Positions 1 to 7,698 of a stretch of DNA of 64,000 bases are shown here, in pieces. A model generated the notes under the pieces. The model did not search any database and had not been told where the DNA came from. It saw nothing but the letters and a program-made list of their open reading frames with translations. The translations under genes were made by a program, and so were the position numbers. The DNA is from Sphingobacterium puteale (GTDB taxonomy: Bacteria; Bacteroidota; Bacteroidia; Sphingobacteriales; Sphingobacteriaceae), in NCBI RefSeq assembly GCF_003627955.1, contig NZ_RBWS01000025.1:1-64000 (forward strand), in the 5' to 3' direction. The stretch's first letter is position 1. Every line of letters begins with the position of its first letter.

Positions 1-95
1 TGACTTGTAAATAACTTGAGCCGTGTGCAGGGAAACTTGCACGCACGGTTCTTAGGGGAGTAGGCTCGGGCAACCGGGCCCTCTTACCCGCCTAC
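1..95 (+). ncRNA. Group II intron 3' end (domains V and VI)
   Basis: Positions 18-51 fold as a textbook 34-nt group II intron domain V: an 8-bp lower stem (GAGCCGTG with CACGGTTC, one G-U pair) containing the AGC catalytic triad, a one-pair step beside a 2-nt CG bulge, a 5-bp upper stem and a GAAA tetraloop. Positions 55-89 fold as domain VI, with a GCAA-capped helix and an unpaired A at 86, the expected branch-point position a few bases before the 3' splice site. The intron ends with TAC near 95; the exact splice site could be 93-95. The remaining domains and any reverse transcriptase lie left of the window. The intron sits inside an IS66 transposase gene whose reading frame resumes right after it. 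Domain V is seen directly; splicing activity is inferred. Confidence 0.9.
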
Positions 96-692
96 GAAAA
101 GTTTGGTAAAAAGAAAGACATCACCCATCTGGCCTGCTGGGCACACGCACGCCGTGAGTTTGAGAGAGCCCTACAAAATGACCCGCAAAGAGCCAAAAAG
201 GCTTTACTGATGATACAGGATCTTTATAAAGTTGAACGAAAAGCTAAGGAAGAAAAGTTATCGCCTGATAAGGTCAAGGAGCTACGGCTGAAAGAATCGC
301 TGCCGGTTATCAACGATATGGGTAAATGGATATTCGAAGAGATAAAAAACACACTTCCTAAAAGTCAGATCGGAAAGGCTATGGCCTATACCTATGCACG
401 TTGGGATGCGCTTTCGGCTTATATGCATGATGGAAACCTACAGATAGACAACAATCTCGTGGAAAACGCTATCAGACCCATAGCGCTCGGTCGCAAGAAC
501 TGGCTCTTCGCCGGCAGCCATGAAGCCGCCGGGCGTGCGGCAATGATATATTCTTTCTTCGCTATCTGCAAAAAGCATGAAGTAAATCCTTTTAAGTGGT
601 TAAGGCATACTTTAATAAATATAGAATCAATAAACCATAAGGATATAAAAGACCTTTATCCCCAAAACTTCAAGAAATCAACTGACATGTAG
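96..692 (+). pseudogene. IS66-family transposase, C-terminal part (3' exon after intron)
   Basis: The frame is open from the intron boundary, beginning EKFGKKKDITHLACWAHARR. The HLACWAHARR block is typical of the IS66 DDE transposase core, and VENAIRPIALGRKNWLF contains the glutamate of the DDE triad followed by the conserved arginine/lysine-rich stretch. The C-terminal segment (NPFKWLRHTL) matches the family's end. The two aspartates lie upstream of the intron, outside the window; the intron appears to enter just after the second-Asp DGYxxY region. Taken alone an ATG at 210 could start a 160-residue protein, but homology begins earlier, so that start is not meaningful. Function would require splicing of the intron. 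Confidence 0.88.
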
Positions 693-708
693 TTCATAGG
701 GCGGATAC
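96..708 (+). mobile_element. IS66-family insertion sequence, right portion
   Basis: This is the right part of an IS66-type element. It holds the C-terminal half of the DDE transposase gene and ends at 708 with what reads on the minus strand as GTATCCGCCC, a plausible IS66-type terminal inverted repeat because such ends start with GTA. The boundary is supported independently: the reading frame of the interrupted DUF4143 gene continues up to 709 and then runs into the repeat. The left end, and hence the 8-bp target duplication expected for this family, lies outside the window. The transposase gene is itself split by a group II intron. Confidence 0.85.
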
Positions 709-1377
709 ATTGTGAACAATATTTTCCATTAGTTTTCCCATGTCTTGTAGCCGATATCCCCAAAGTGCGTTACGAATACCTAGATTCTCAAAGTAATACT
801 TCTCACCGATTTCAAAGAGACGTTTTCCTTCAATGTCATATCGCTTTACTTGATGAATTAAAAAGGCATTTATTAAATGCTTGATGTAAACCTGAACTTG
901 ATTTGGAGCCATATTGACCTGTTGCGATTTCAAAAAATCGCTAATCTTCTTTGCGGAAAATAGGCTTCCGGTGTTGGAGGCTAGAAAAAATACAAGCTGC
1001 TCTAAGAAGAGGGTATTTCTAATGGAATACCTATTAATAATATCTCGAAATACAATAGTTGAATAGATGTTTTTTAAGTATTCAAAGACGATCTCATCCT
1101 CTAAAGGTAGATGTTTTAAGTAAGGTAATCCACCGTATTTTAAATATTTTAACAACGTGTCTTGTGAATCTCCCAAATTTTGGAACCTCAAGAATTCGTT
1201 ATAGGTAAGGCTGTAGACACTTATTTCTATAAAACGGCCACTCAATTTTCCCGCAATATCGCCAGAGAGCAGTTCTGCATAAGGTTTTTTCCGATAAATG
1301 GCAAAACGCGATCTAAATACAGTGGGCGAATAATAGTTTTTGGAATTGACATAGTATTGGTTTATAATAAAAGTCAA
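709..1377 (-). pseudogene. AAA ATPase/DUF4143 protein, truncated at both ends
   Basis: The readable protein carries the second half of the AAA_14/DUF4143 ATPase family: AELLSGDIAGKLSGRFIEI followed by the LTYNEFLRF segment and a winged-helix-like region with GGLPYL and FFLASNTGSLFSAKKISDFL. The N-terminal P-loop part, normally about 130 residues, is absent: upstream DNA is AT-rich and non-coding, and the usual TGSNA motif is replaced by RKKPY. The C-terminus stops at LMENIVHN, where the IS66 terminal repeat begins; intact members continue for roughly 100 residues. The gene is therefore a remnant broken by a deletion on one side and an insertion on the other. Confidence 0.85.
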
Positions 1378-1779
1378 ATATAGGGAAAGTTATAGTTATG
1401 TTTATAGCTTTTTAAAATTCTATTTGTATTATAGGTATGATTATAACTATTTGTCTATTCCGCTAAATAGTTGTGATTATATGGAAAATCAAAATATTGA
1501 ATAAAAATAATTTTTTGAACATATTCTTTGTTTTAGATTTATAATTGGGGGACTTAGAAGTAACAATTGTTATTCGTTAATAGTGGTCGGTTAAATGCTG
1601 AAACTATATCTTAAGTTTTAATTTTCTGATGTATCGATTTATTGGCATTGCTTCAAACCATATAAATTCACTATATTTAATTGGCTAATAGCCAACGTTT
1701 AGTAGCGTTCAGCAGTTTCGTAAACATCTTTGAACATTTCGCAATTTTAAATTTTTATTAAATAGAAAATAAGAACACC
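1378..1779. other. AT-rich intergenic region with an operator-like palindrome
   Basis: About 400 bp with no supported gene. The left part is probably debris of the lost 5' half of the DUF4143 gene. The only clear structures are a perfect 6-bp inverted repeat at 1681-1695 and a promoter-like box at 1725-1732, described separately. Confidence 0.6.
1681..1732 (+). promoter_or_regulatory. Candidate promoter and operator of the DinB-like gene
   Basis: TTGGCT-AAT-AGCCAA at 1681-1695 is a perfect 6-bp palindrome with a 3-bp spacer. CATCTTTG at 1725-1732 matches seven of eight positions of the Bacteroidota -7 box TAnnTTTG, but no good TTG is seen at the matching -33 distance. The palindrome lies about 30 bp upstream of the -7 box, a position suited to a regulator. 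This is inference from pattern only. Confidence 0.35.
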
Positions 1780-2280
1780 ATGAGTCTAAAAACATTCATT
1801 ACAAACAGCGTTGATTACAACATTTGGGTCAGCGAACAGTTGGTTGCCTGGTTGAAAAGCTACCCTGAGGAGTTGTTACAAAAGGAATGTCCATCCAGCT
1901 TTACCAGTATTGCAAAAACGCTCAAACACATTAGCGATACGCAGCTGTATTGGTCATCGATGATCCGCGGCACGCCGACGCCAAGCTTTGACTATATCGC
2001 TACCTCGGTGGATCTTGAAACTGAAATGAACAACATCGTTAACGAAGCCAAACTTTTAGCTGACTACGTAAAGGAAAATAGTGAAGCTATGAATGAGCCC
2101 CATCTCATCGAATCACAATGGTTCTCTTCTAATTTTCCCAAGTATGAATACCTCCAGCATTTGATTATTCATACGACCTATCACCGCGGTCAGATAGTCA
2201 CCATAGGCCATCATGTAGGTGTTGTGAAAGCGCCCATGCTGGACTATAATTTCTGGAATGTGATGCGGCAGCAGCAATAG
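1780..2280 (+). CDS. DinB-like (DinB/YfiT superfamily) protein
   Basis: The 166-residue protein has the length and four-helix pattern of the DinB superfamily. Three histidines fit the usual metal site: H50 in the first long helix (LKHISDTQ) and H131 and H135 in HTTYHRGQI near the C-terminus; the HRGQ block is the most recognisable family signature. Members are metal-dependent enzymes, often thiol transferases, or damage-induced proteins of unknown substrate, and are cytosolic. No partner gene is adjacent. The start is the ATG at 1780 after an AT-rich leader. The specific reaction cannot be told from sequence. Confidence 0.85.
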   Translation: MSLKTFITNSVDYNIWVSEQLVAWLKSYPEELLQKECPSSFTSIAKTLKHISDTQLYWSSMIRGTPTPSFDYIATSVDLETEMNNIVNEAKLLADYVKENSEAMNEPHLIESQWFSSNFPKYEYLQHLIIHTTYHRGQIVTIGHHVGVVKAPMLDYNFWNVMRQQQ

Positions 2281-2316
2281 GGTGTAATATCCTTCGGAGC
2301 AATGTTTGGAGGTATA

Positions 2317-2796
2317 ATGGAAATAACTATGAAGCTAATAGACATAAATAATAAATACATTGGACTTTGGAAAGGCAACCATAGGCTGATCCTAAGCTGG
2401 TTGCCCGATCCTAACTTTGATTCGATATCAAACTTGGCTATAAAAGCTGTTGCTAACAACAAATTTCTAATGTTTACTTATGATTGGTATCATGAAAGTG
2501 TAGTGCAAGAAGGGATGCTATTAATGGGTAACAACAATAAACAATCTGAAGTTACAGCTTCATGGATTGATTCTTGGGGCATGGGTGGAAGGATAATGAA
2601 TTGTTATGGAAAAATGAATGAGCAGGGCGATATTTCAATAACGGGTTCTTACGAAGTGGTCGATAGCCCTAATTGGGGATGGCGTATCGAAATACCTGCT
2701 CCAAATAATCGGACACTTCAGATAAAAATGTACAATGTCTCGCCCGATGGTGAAGAATTCTTGGCCGTCGATGCAAATTATTCGCCTGTTGAGTAG
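2317..2796 (+). CDS. DUF1579-like small cytosolic protein
   Basis: About 159 residues without a signal peptide. The pattern GLWKG near the start, then WIDSWGMGG, then ITGSYEVVDSPNWGWR resembles DUF1579 proteins, small beta-rich lipocalin-like folds of unknown function. I chose the ATG at 2317 because GGAGG ends 4 bases upstream of it; an upstream in-frame ATG at 2302 would place that ribosome-binding sequence inside the gene. It lies 36 bp after the DinB-like gene and may share its transcript. A terminator follows about 90 bp downstream. The family assignment rests on motif resemblance and is moderate. Confidence 0.7.
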   Translation: MEITMKLIDINNKYIGLWKGNHRLILSWLPDPNFDSISNLAIKAVANNKFLMFTYDWYHESVVQEGMLLMGNNNKQSEVTASWIDSWGMGGRIMNCYGKMNEQGDISITGSYEVVDSPNWGWRIEIPAPNNRTLQIKMYNVSPDGEEFLAVDANYSPVE

Positions 2797-2884
2797 ACAA
2801 TGAATTTTCATTTATCTTATCTGGCAAAAAAACAGAAAATAAAATGGATAATCTTGAGGTAAATGAATAAGTGACGTTAACCTA

Positions 2885-2911
2885 AAAACAAGCTATTGTT
2901 AAGCTTGTTTT
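2885..2911 (+). terminator. Hairpin terminator after the DUF1579-like gene
   Basis: AAAACAAGC at 2885-2893 pairs perfectly with GCTTGTTTT at 2903-2911 around a 9-base loop, and the T-rich arm serves as the U-tract. It separates the small genes from the SusC operon. The stem has A on one side and T on the other, so it could act in both directions. Confidence 0.65.
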
Positions 2912-2973
2912 GTTAATACTATCTTTATCTATAGCTAATATTCGCTTCTTTATTTTGGCGCAAATTCAAGATA

Positions 2974-5900
2974 ATGAAACCTATTAAGCTACCTCAATTT
3001 AGAAAAACAGCCCAAGTTACCTTAGCACTTGCATTACTAAATGCAGCAAGTGTTGACACGGTTTGGGCAAATCTCACAAACGAAGTCATCGCGTTCGAAA
3101 TTCCAGATCAGTCTGTTATTAAAGGGATTGTCAAAGACCAAGATGGCAAGCCCATAGACGGTGGTACCATCATCAACGAAACCAGTAAACAGAGTACGCG
3201 CACCGAATTTAACGGCAAATTCACTCTCAAAGGACAGGCCGGGGACCAAATCCGCATTTCTTCCTTAGGCTATAAAACAACCACCATAACGGCTACAGAC
3301 AGTCCGCTTGAAGTTGTTTTGGAAAAAGACGATTCTAAACTGGACGAGGTTGTCGTGACCGCAATCGGGATCAAGCAGCAGAAAAAGCAGATCGGCTATG
3401 CTACACAGGAAGTCAAACTGGACGTACTCAAAGAGTCCAAAACAATGAACATTGGTACGGCTTTGACGGGACAGGTGTCTGGGCTGATCGTCAATAATCC
3501 AACAGGTATTTTTCAGGCACCTTCCTTTCAATTGCGGGGCAAAACGCCTTTAATTGTTGTGGATGGTATTCCTGTTGAATCTGATTTTTACGATATGTCC
3601 AGCCAGAATATTGAGAATATCAACGTGTTGAAGGGAACGGCAGCTTCCTCTTTATATGGCTCACGTGGTAAAAATGGTGCTATCTTAATCACGACCAAAA
3701 GTGCAAAAAGTGATAAACTGGAGTTTTCAGTGGGAACGACGAATATGTTCTCGGCAGGATTTACCGTCTTTCCTGAATCGCAAAAAGAATTTGGAAGTGG
3801 ATCTAACGGTAAGTATGAATTTTGGGATGGTGCTGATGGGGGCATCTCTGATGGTGATATGACCTGGGGACCCAAATTGAATTCCGGAATAAAGGTGGCC
3901 CAATGGAATAGCCCCATCCGTGATAAACAGACCGGTGAGGTGATTCCTTGGTGGGGAGATGTCAGCGGAACGAAGTACAACGATAAGTCGCGTTATGAAA
4001 GGGTACCGATCGACTGGGTAGCCCACGACAATCTGGAGGATTTCCTTGGAACTGGATTAATCACGGAGAACAATGCAACGTTGTCCTACCGATCCGAAAA
4101 AGTGAGCATCTTTGGAACTGGAAAGTATGCTTATCAGAAAGGGCAGGTGCCCAACACCAAACTTTCTACAGGTGGACTGAACCTGAATACGTCGTACCGT
4201 TTTACGCCCGAAGTGCAATTGGATCTTAACCTCTCCTATAATAAAGTAAAGTCGCCAAATTATCCGAGATATGGATATGGCCCTAAAAATCATATGTATA
4301 CCATCTTGCTATGGATGGGGAATGACGTAAATGGACAGGAATTAAAGGACCATCTCTATATTCCGGGACAGGAAGGCTATCGCCAGGCGAACTATAATTA
4401 TGCATGGTACAATAATCCTTATTTTGCGGCCTACGAATTGAACCAGGTGTATGATCAGGATATTTTGCATGGACAGACAGCCCTGACATGGCGCATTTCT
4501 CCAGAATTTACTATAAAAGGCCGCGCTGCCGCAAGGCAGAAGAATCTGTTTCAGGATATGCAGAGTCCCAAGTCGTATATGAATTATGGCGATTCACGGA
4601 ATGGCGATTATAAGAACTGGGACAGCAAGCAGCTTAATTTTGACGCGGACGTGCTCGCCACTTATATTAAGCAGTGGTCTGATAGTTATGGTGTCACTAT
4701 TAATGCGGGTTCAGCGACCTACACAAGGAACCTACGCGAGGTTAGTCTCAGCACCGACGGCCTTGTTGTGCCTTTTGTCTATAACGTAGGGAATACGCAA
4801 GGTCCGGTAAAAGGAGCCAACAGCATCACCGAAAAAACCACGCGAAGTGTCTATGCGGCTGTTAACTTAAATGTATTCAAATCGACTTATTTGAATCTTT
4901 CGGGAAGAAATGATTGGTCCTCAGCTTTACCAGAAGTAAACCAGTCTTACTTTTATCCATCCCTTTCGTTAAGTAGCGTTATTTCCGATTATTTTAAATT
5001 GCCCAAAGATATTAATTTTATCAAATTATATGGATCCTGGGCCACAGCAGCTTCCGATTTGGATCCATATAGTATCTCAGCTACCTACAAAAAAGACTTA
5101 ACCTACGGTTCAACACCTTCGGTTAGCTACTCAGAAAAATTAGTCAACCCGGCTATTTTGCCTGAAAAGACAATTTCTCTGGAAACAGGCGTGTCGATGG
5201 CCTTCTTCGACAATAGGCTATCAACCGATATTACCTATTACAATGTGGTAGAGAAAGACAAAATCTTTGATCTGAATATTTCACAGTCTTCGGGTTTTAC
5301 TAGCCGTAAAGTCAATGGAAATAAATACCGTACAAAAGGTTTAGAAGTCTCTTTAACGGGAAATATCATCAAAAATGACCAATTCTCGTGGACATCGACC
5401 GTAAACTGGTCACGGGCGGTCCAACGTCTCGAAGAGATCTATAATAACCAGGCGAAATTTGGCAACTTAAAAAAGGGAGATCGTGCGGACAGTTATTACG
5501 CAACAGTTTGGGAAAAATCTGCTGATGGTAAGGTAATCCTAAACCCGAATACCGGCATGCCGACAAAAAATCCTTTCCCACAATATTTGGGCTATTTCCA
5601 GCCGGATTGGCAATTTGGTTTTGCCAATCAGTTTAAAATTAAGGGATTTCAGGTTAATCTTGATATTGATGGCTCTATTGGTGGTGTAATGAATTCGACC
5701 ACAATAGAAAAAATGTGGTGGGGCGGAAAGCATCCATCGTCTGTTTTATATCGTCAAGAGCAGTATGATGCCGGAAAGCCTGTGTTTGTGCCGGATGGTG
5801 TGATTGTAACAGGTGGAGAGCTTACGCGCGATGTGAACGGCAACATTACTTCGGATACACGCACCTATACCAATAATACCACAGCCGTGGATTGGCAGGC

Positions 5901-6195
5901 CTGGAGTCAGAATTATCCTTATCAGGCCCGCGTAACAGAAGCCGAAAGTAAACTTTTTGCCAATGTATTTGACCGTTCGTTTGTGAAATTACGTCGGCTT
6001 TCGGTAAGTTATGATGTCAATAAGGTATTCAAACTAAAACAGCTCACTGCGTTAAACGCATCGGTATTCGGATACAATTTAGCGATGTGGAAGAAAGTGC
6101 CTTATATCGACCCTGATTTTGGTGTTGGTAACGATGGTAACCTTCAGGATCCGTCGACCAGATATATCGGTTTTTCACTCGATTTCAAGTTTTAA
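2974..6195 (+). CDS. SusC/RagA-family TonB-dependent outer-membrane transporter
   Basis: The 1073-residue protein has a signal peptide (about residues 1-32), a carboxypeptidase-regulatory-like domain (about 48-112, GIVKDQDGKPIDGG to LEVVLEKD), the TonB-box-like segment LDEVVVTAIG, a plug domain to about residue 245 (VLKGTAASSLYGSRGKNGAI) and a beta-barrel ending in the aromatic terminus SLDFKF. It should import a ligand too large for porins, together with the SusD lipoprotein encoded 12 bp downstream and the phospholipase C after that. It lacks the N-terminal STN signalling domain found in the paralogue at 21245, so it is probably not directly sigma/anti-sigma controlled. Several barrel stretches, such as PGQEGYRQANYNY, are close to that paralogue. 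Confidence 0.95.
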   Translation: MKPIKLPQFRKTAQVTLALALLNAASVDTVWANLTNEVIAFEIPDQSVIKGIVKDQDGKPIDGGTIINETSKQSTRTEFNGKFTLKGQAGDQIRISSLGYKTTTITATDSPLEVVLEKDDSKLDEVVVTAIGIKQQKKQIGYATQEVKLDVLKESKTMNIGTALTGQVSGLIVNNPTGIFQAPSFQLRGKTPLIVVDGIPVESDFYDMSSQNIENINVLKGTAASSLYGSRGKNGAILITTKSAKSDKLEFSVGTTNMFSAGFTVFPESQKEFGSGSNGKYEFWDGADGGISDGDMTWGPKLNSGIKVAQWNSPIRDKQTGEVIPWWGDVSGTKYNDKSRYERVPIDWVAHDNLEDFLGTGLITENNATLSYRSEKVSIFGTGKYAYQKGQVPNTKLSTGGLNLNTSYRFTPEVQLDLNLSYNKVKSPNYPRYGYGPKNHMYTILLWMGNDVNGQELKDHLYIPGQEGYRQANYNYAWYNNPYFAAYELNQVYDQDILHGQTALTWRISPEFTIKGRAAARQKNLFQDMQSPKSYMNYGDSRNGDYKNWDSKQLNFDADVLATYIKQWSDSYGVTINAGSATYTRNLREVSLSTDGLVVPFVYNVGNTQGPVKGANSITEKTTRSVYAAVNLNVFKSTYLNLSGRNDWSSALPEVNQSYFYPSLSLSSVISDYFKLPKDINFIKLYGSWATAASDLDPYSISATYKKDLTYGSTPSVSYSEKLVNPAILPEKTISLETGVSMAFFDNRLSTDITYYNVVEKDKIFDLNISQSSGFTSRKVNGNKYRTKGLEVSLTGNIIKNDQFSWTSTVNWSRAVQRLEEIYNNQAKFGNLKKGDRADSYYATVWEKSADGKVILNPNTGMPTKNPFPQYLGYFQPDWQFGFANQFKIKGFQVNLDIDGSIGGVMNSTTIEKMWWGGKHPSSVLYRQEQYDAGKPVFVPDGVIVTGGELTRDVNGNITSDTRTYTNNTTAVDWQAWSQNYPYQARVTEAESKLFANVFDRSFVKLRRLSVSYDVNKVFKLKQLTALNASVFGYNLAMWKKVPYIDPDFGVGNDGNLQDPSTRYIGFSLDFKF

Positions 6196-6207
6196 TAAGA
6201 TTGCAAG

Positions 6208-7698
6208 ATGAAATTTAATAAACACATATTTTTTGGATTGTTTTCGCTTTCAGTAATGACCTCCTGCCAGAAATTGACGGAAGTAAACATTAATCCCAAT
6301 GAAGCAACGACAACTCACCCACAGGCGCTACTGACTAAAGTAGAATGGGACGCTTTTCGTACTTGGCATGGTACTTCGCCATTGTATACCTTAAAGATGA
6401 TTGTACAAACGGATGGTGAAAATGCGAATCAGATTTATAACTGGCAGCGCGGAAGCTTCGAGCAATATGGTTTTCTTCGGAATATTACGAAGATGACCGA
6501 AGAGGCGGAGAAAATAGGCGCTGAGAACTATTTGGCACTGGCTAAATTTTTCCGTGCTTATTACTTCTATAATCTTACCCTGACTTTTGGTGATGTGCCT
6601 TATTCCGAGGCTGCAAAAGGCGAAAGCTCAGCTGTTTTTACACCAAAGTACGATGCACAGAAGGACGTTTTGGTGGGCCTGTTGAAAGAGCTGGAGGAAG
6701 CAAATGCGATATTGAAGAAAAATAATAATACCATAAACGGTGATATTATTTATGGTGGAAATAGTGCGAACTGGAATAAGTTGGTCAATTCTTTTCGCTT
6801 AAAAGTATTGTTAACCCTGTCGAAGAAATCGGCTGACCTTCCGTTTAACCTGGCGGCAGAATTCGCTAAAATCTATTCCAGTGAATCTAGGATTACTGAT
6901 GTGAGCGGAGCCGAAGATGGACAGTTGGTCTTCCTGAATCAGGATGGCAACCGCTACCCTGAGTTCAATTCCAGTGGCTATGGCTCGGGAATGTATATGG
7001 ACTCGACTTTTGTCCAACGGTTACAGGACCTAAAGGACCCCCGATTGTTTGTGGTCGCCACGCAGACACGTTTGGGGAAAGAAGCAGGTAAAGCCATCAA
7101 TGATTTCACTGCATATGAAGGCGGTGATCCGATTGTACCTTATGCGCAGGTCAATGCAAAAGCTGTATTAGGAAAGCTATCCAAAGTGCACGAACGGTTT
7201 TATCAGGATCCTACTGCAGAGCCCTTAGTCTTATTGGGCTGTTCAGAAATGCAGTTTATTTTGGCTGAAGCCATACTGAAAGGCTGGATTACAGGAGATC
7301 TAAATACAGCTTATGCTAAAGGGGTACAGGCATCTTTCAAATTTTATGAAAAATATGCGAAGAATGTAGGCAGCTATACCAATGAGAGTCAAGCCGCTCA
7401 ATACTTGGCACAAAATACGGTAAAACTCGATGCTGTCAGTTCAAACGAACAGAAGTTGGAGCGTATCCTGATGCAGAAATATCTGCGGTCATTTCATCAA
7501 GGGGGCTACACGGCGTATTTTGACCACTTGCGCACGGGCTATCCTGGCTTGCGTAAAGCTGCCAATGTAAAGACAGCCTATCGATGGATGTATCCGCAAG
7601 ATGAATACAATAACAATACCGCCAATGTTTCCGATGCGATCAAATCACAGTTTGGTGGGAATGATAATATTAATTTACAGACTTGGTGGCTAAAATAA
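6208..7698 (+). CDS. SusD/RagB-family substrate-binding lipoprotein
   Basis: The 496-residue protein starts with a lipoprotein signal peptide (SVMTSC, lipidated Cys20), followed by VNINPNEATTTHPQALL, the N-terminal pattern of the SusD-like_2 type. SusD proteins cap the SusC barrel at the cell surface and bind the ligand. It is 12 bp after the SusC gene and its TAA stop overlaps the ATG of the phospholipase gene by one base (TAATG), implying coupled translation of all three. The ligand is not shown by the sequence; the neighbouring phospholipase suggests lipid head-group or phosphodiester-derived material. Confidence 0.93.
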   Translation: MKFNKHIFFGLFSLSVMTSCQKLTEVNINPNEATTTHPQALLTKVEWDAFRTWHGTSPLYTLKMIVQTDGENANQIYNWQRGSFEQYGFLRNITKMTEEAEKIGAENYLALAKFFRAYYFYNLTLTFGDVPYSEAAKGESSAVFTPKYDAQKDVLVGLLKELEEANAILKKNNNTINGDIIYGGNSANWNKLVNSFRLKVLLTLSKKSADLPFNLAAEFAKIYSSESRITDVSGAEDGQLVFLNQDGNRYPEFNSSGYGSGMYMDSTFVQRLQDLKDPRLFVVATQTRLGKEAGKAINDFTAYEGGDPIVPYAQVNAKAVLGKLSKVHERFYQDPTAEPLVLLGCSEMQFILAEAILKGWITGDLNTAYAKGVQASFKFYEKYAKNVGSYTNESQAAQYLAQNTVKLDAVSSNEQKLERILMQKYLRSFHQGGYTAYFDHLRTGYPGLRKAANVKTAYRWMYPQDEYNNNTANVSDAIKSQFGGNDNINLQTWWLK

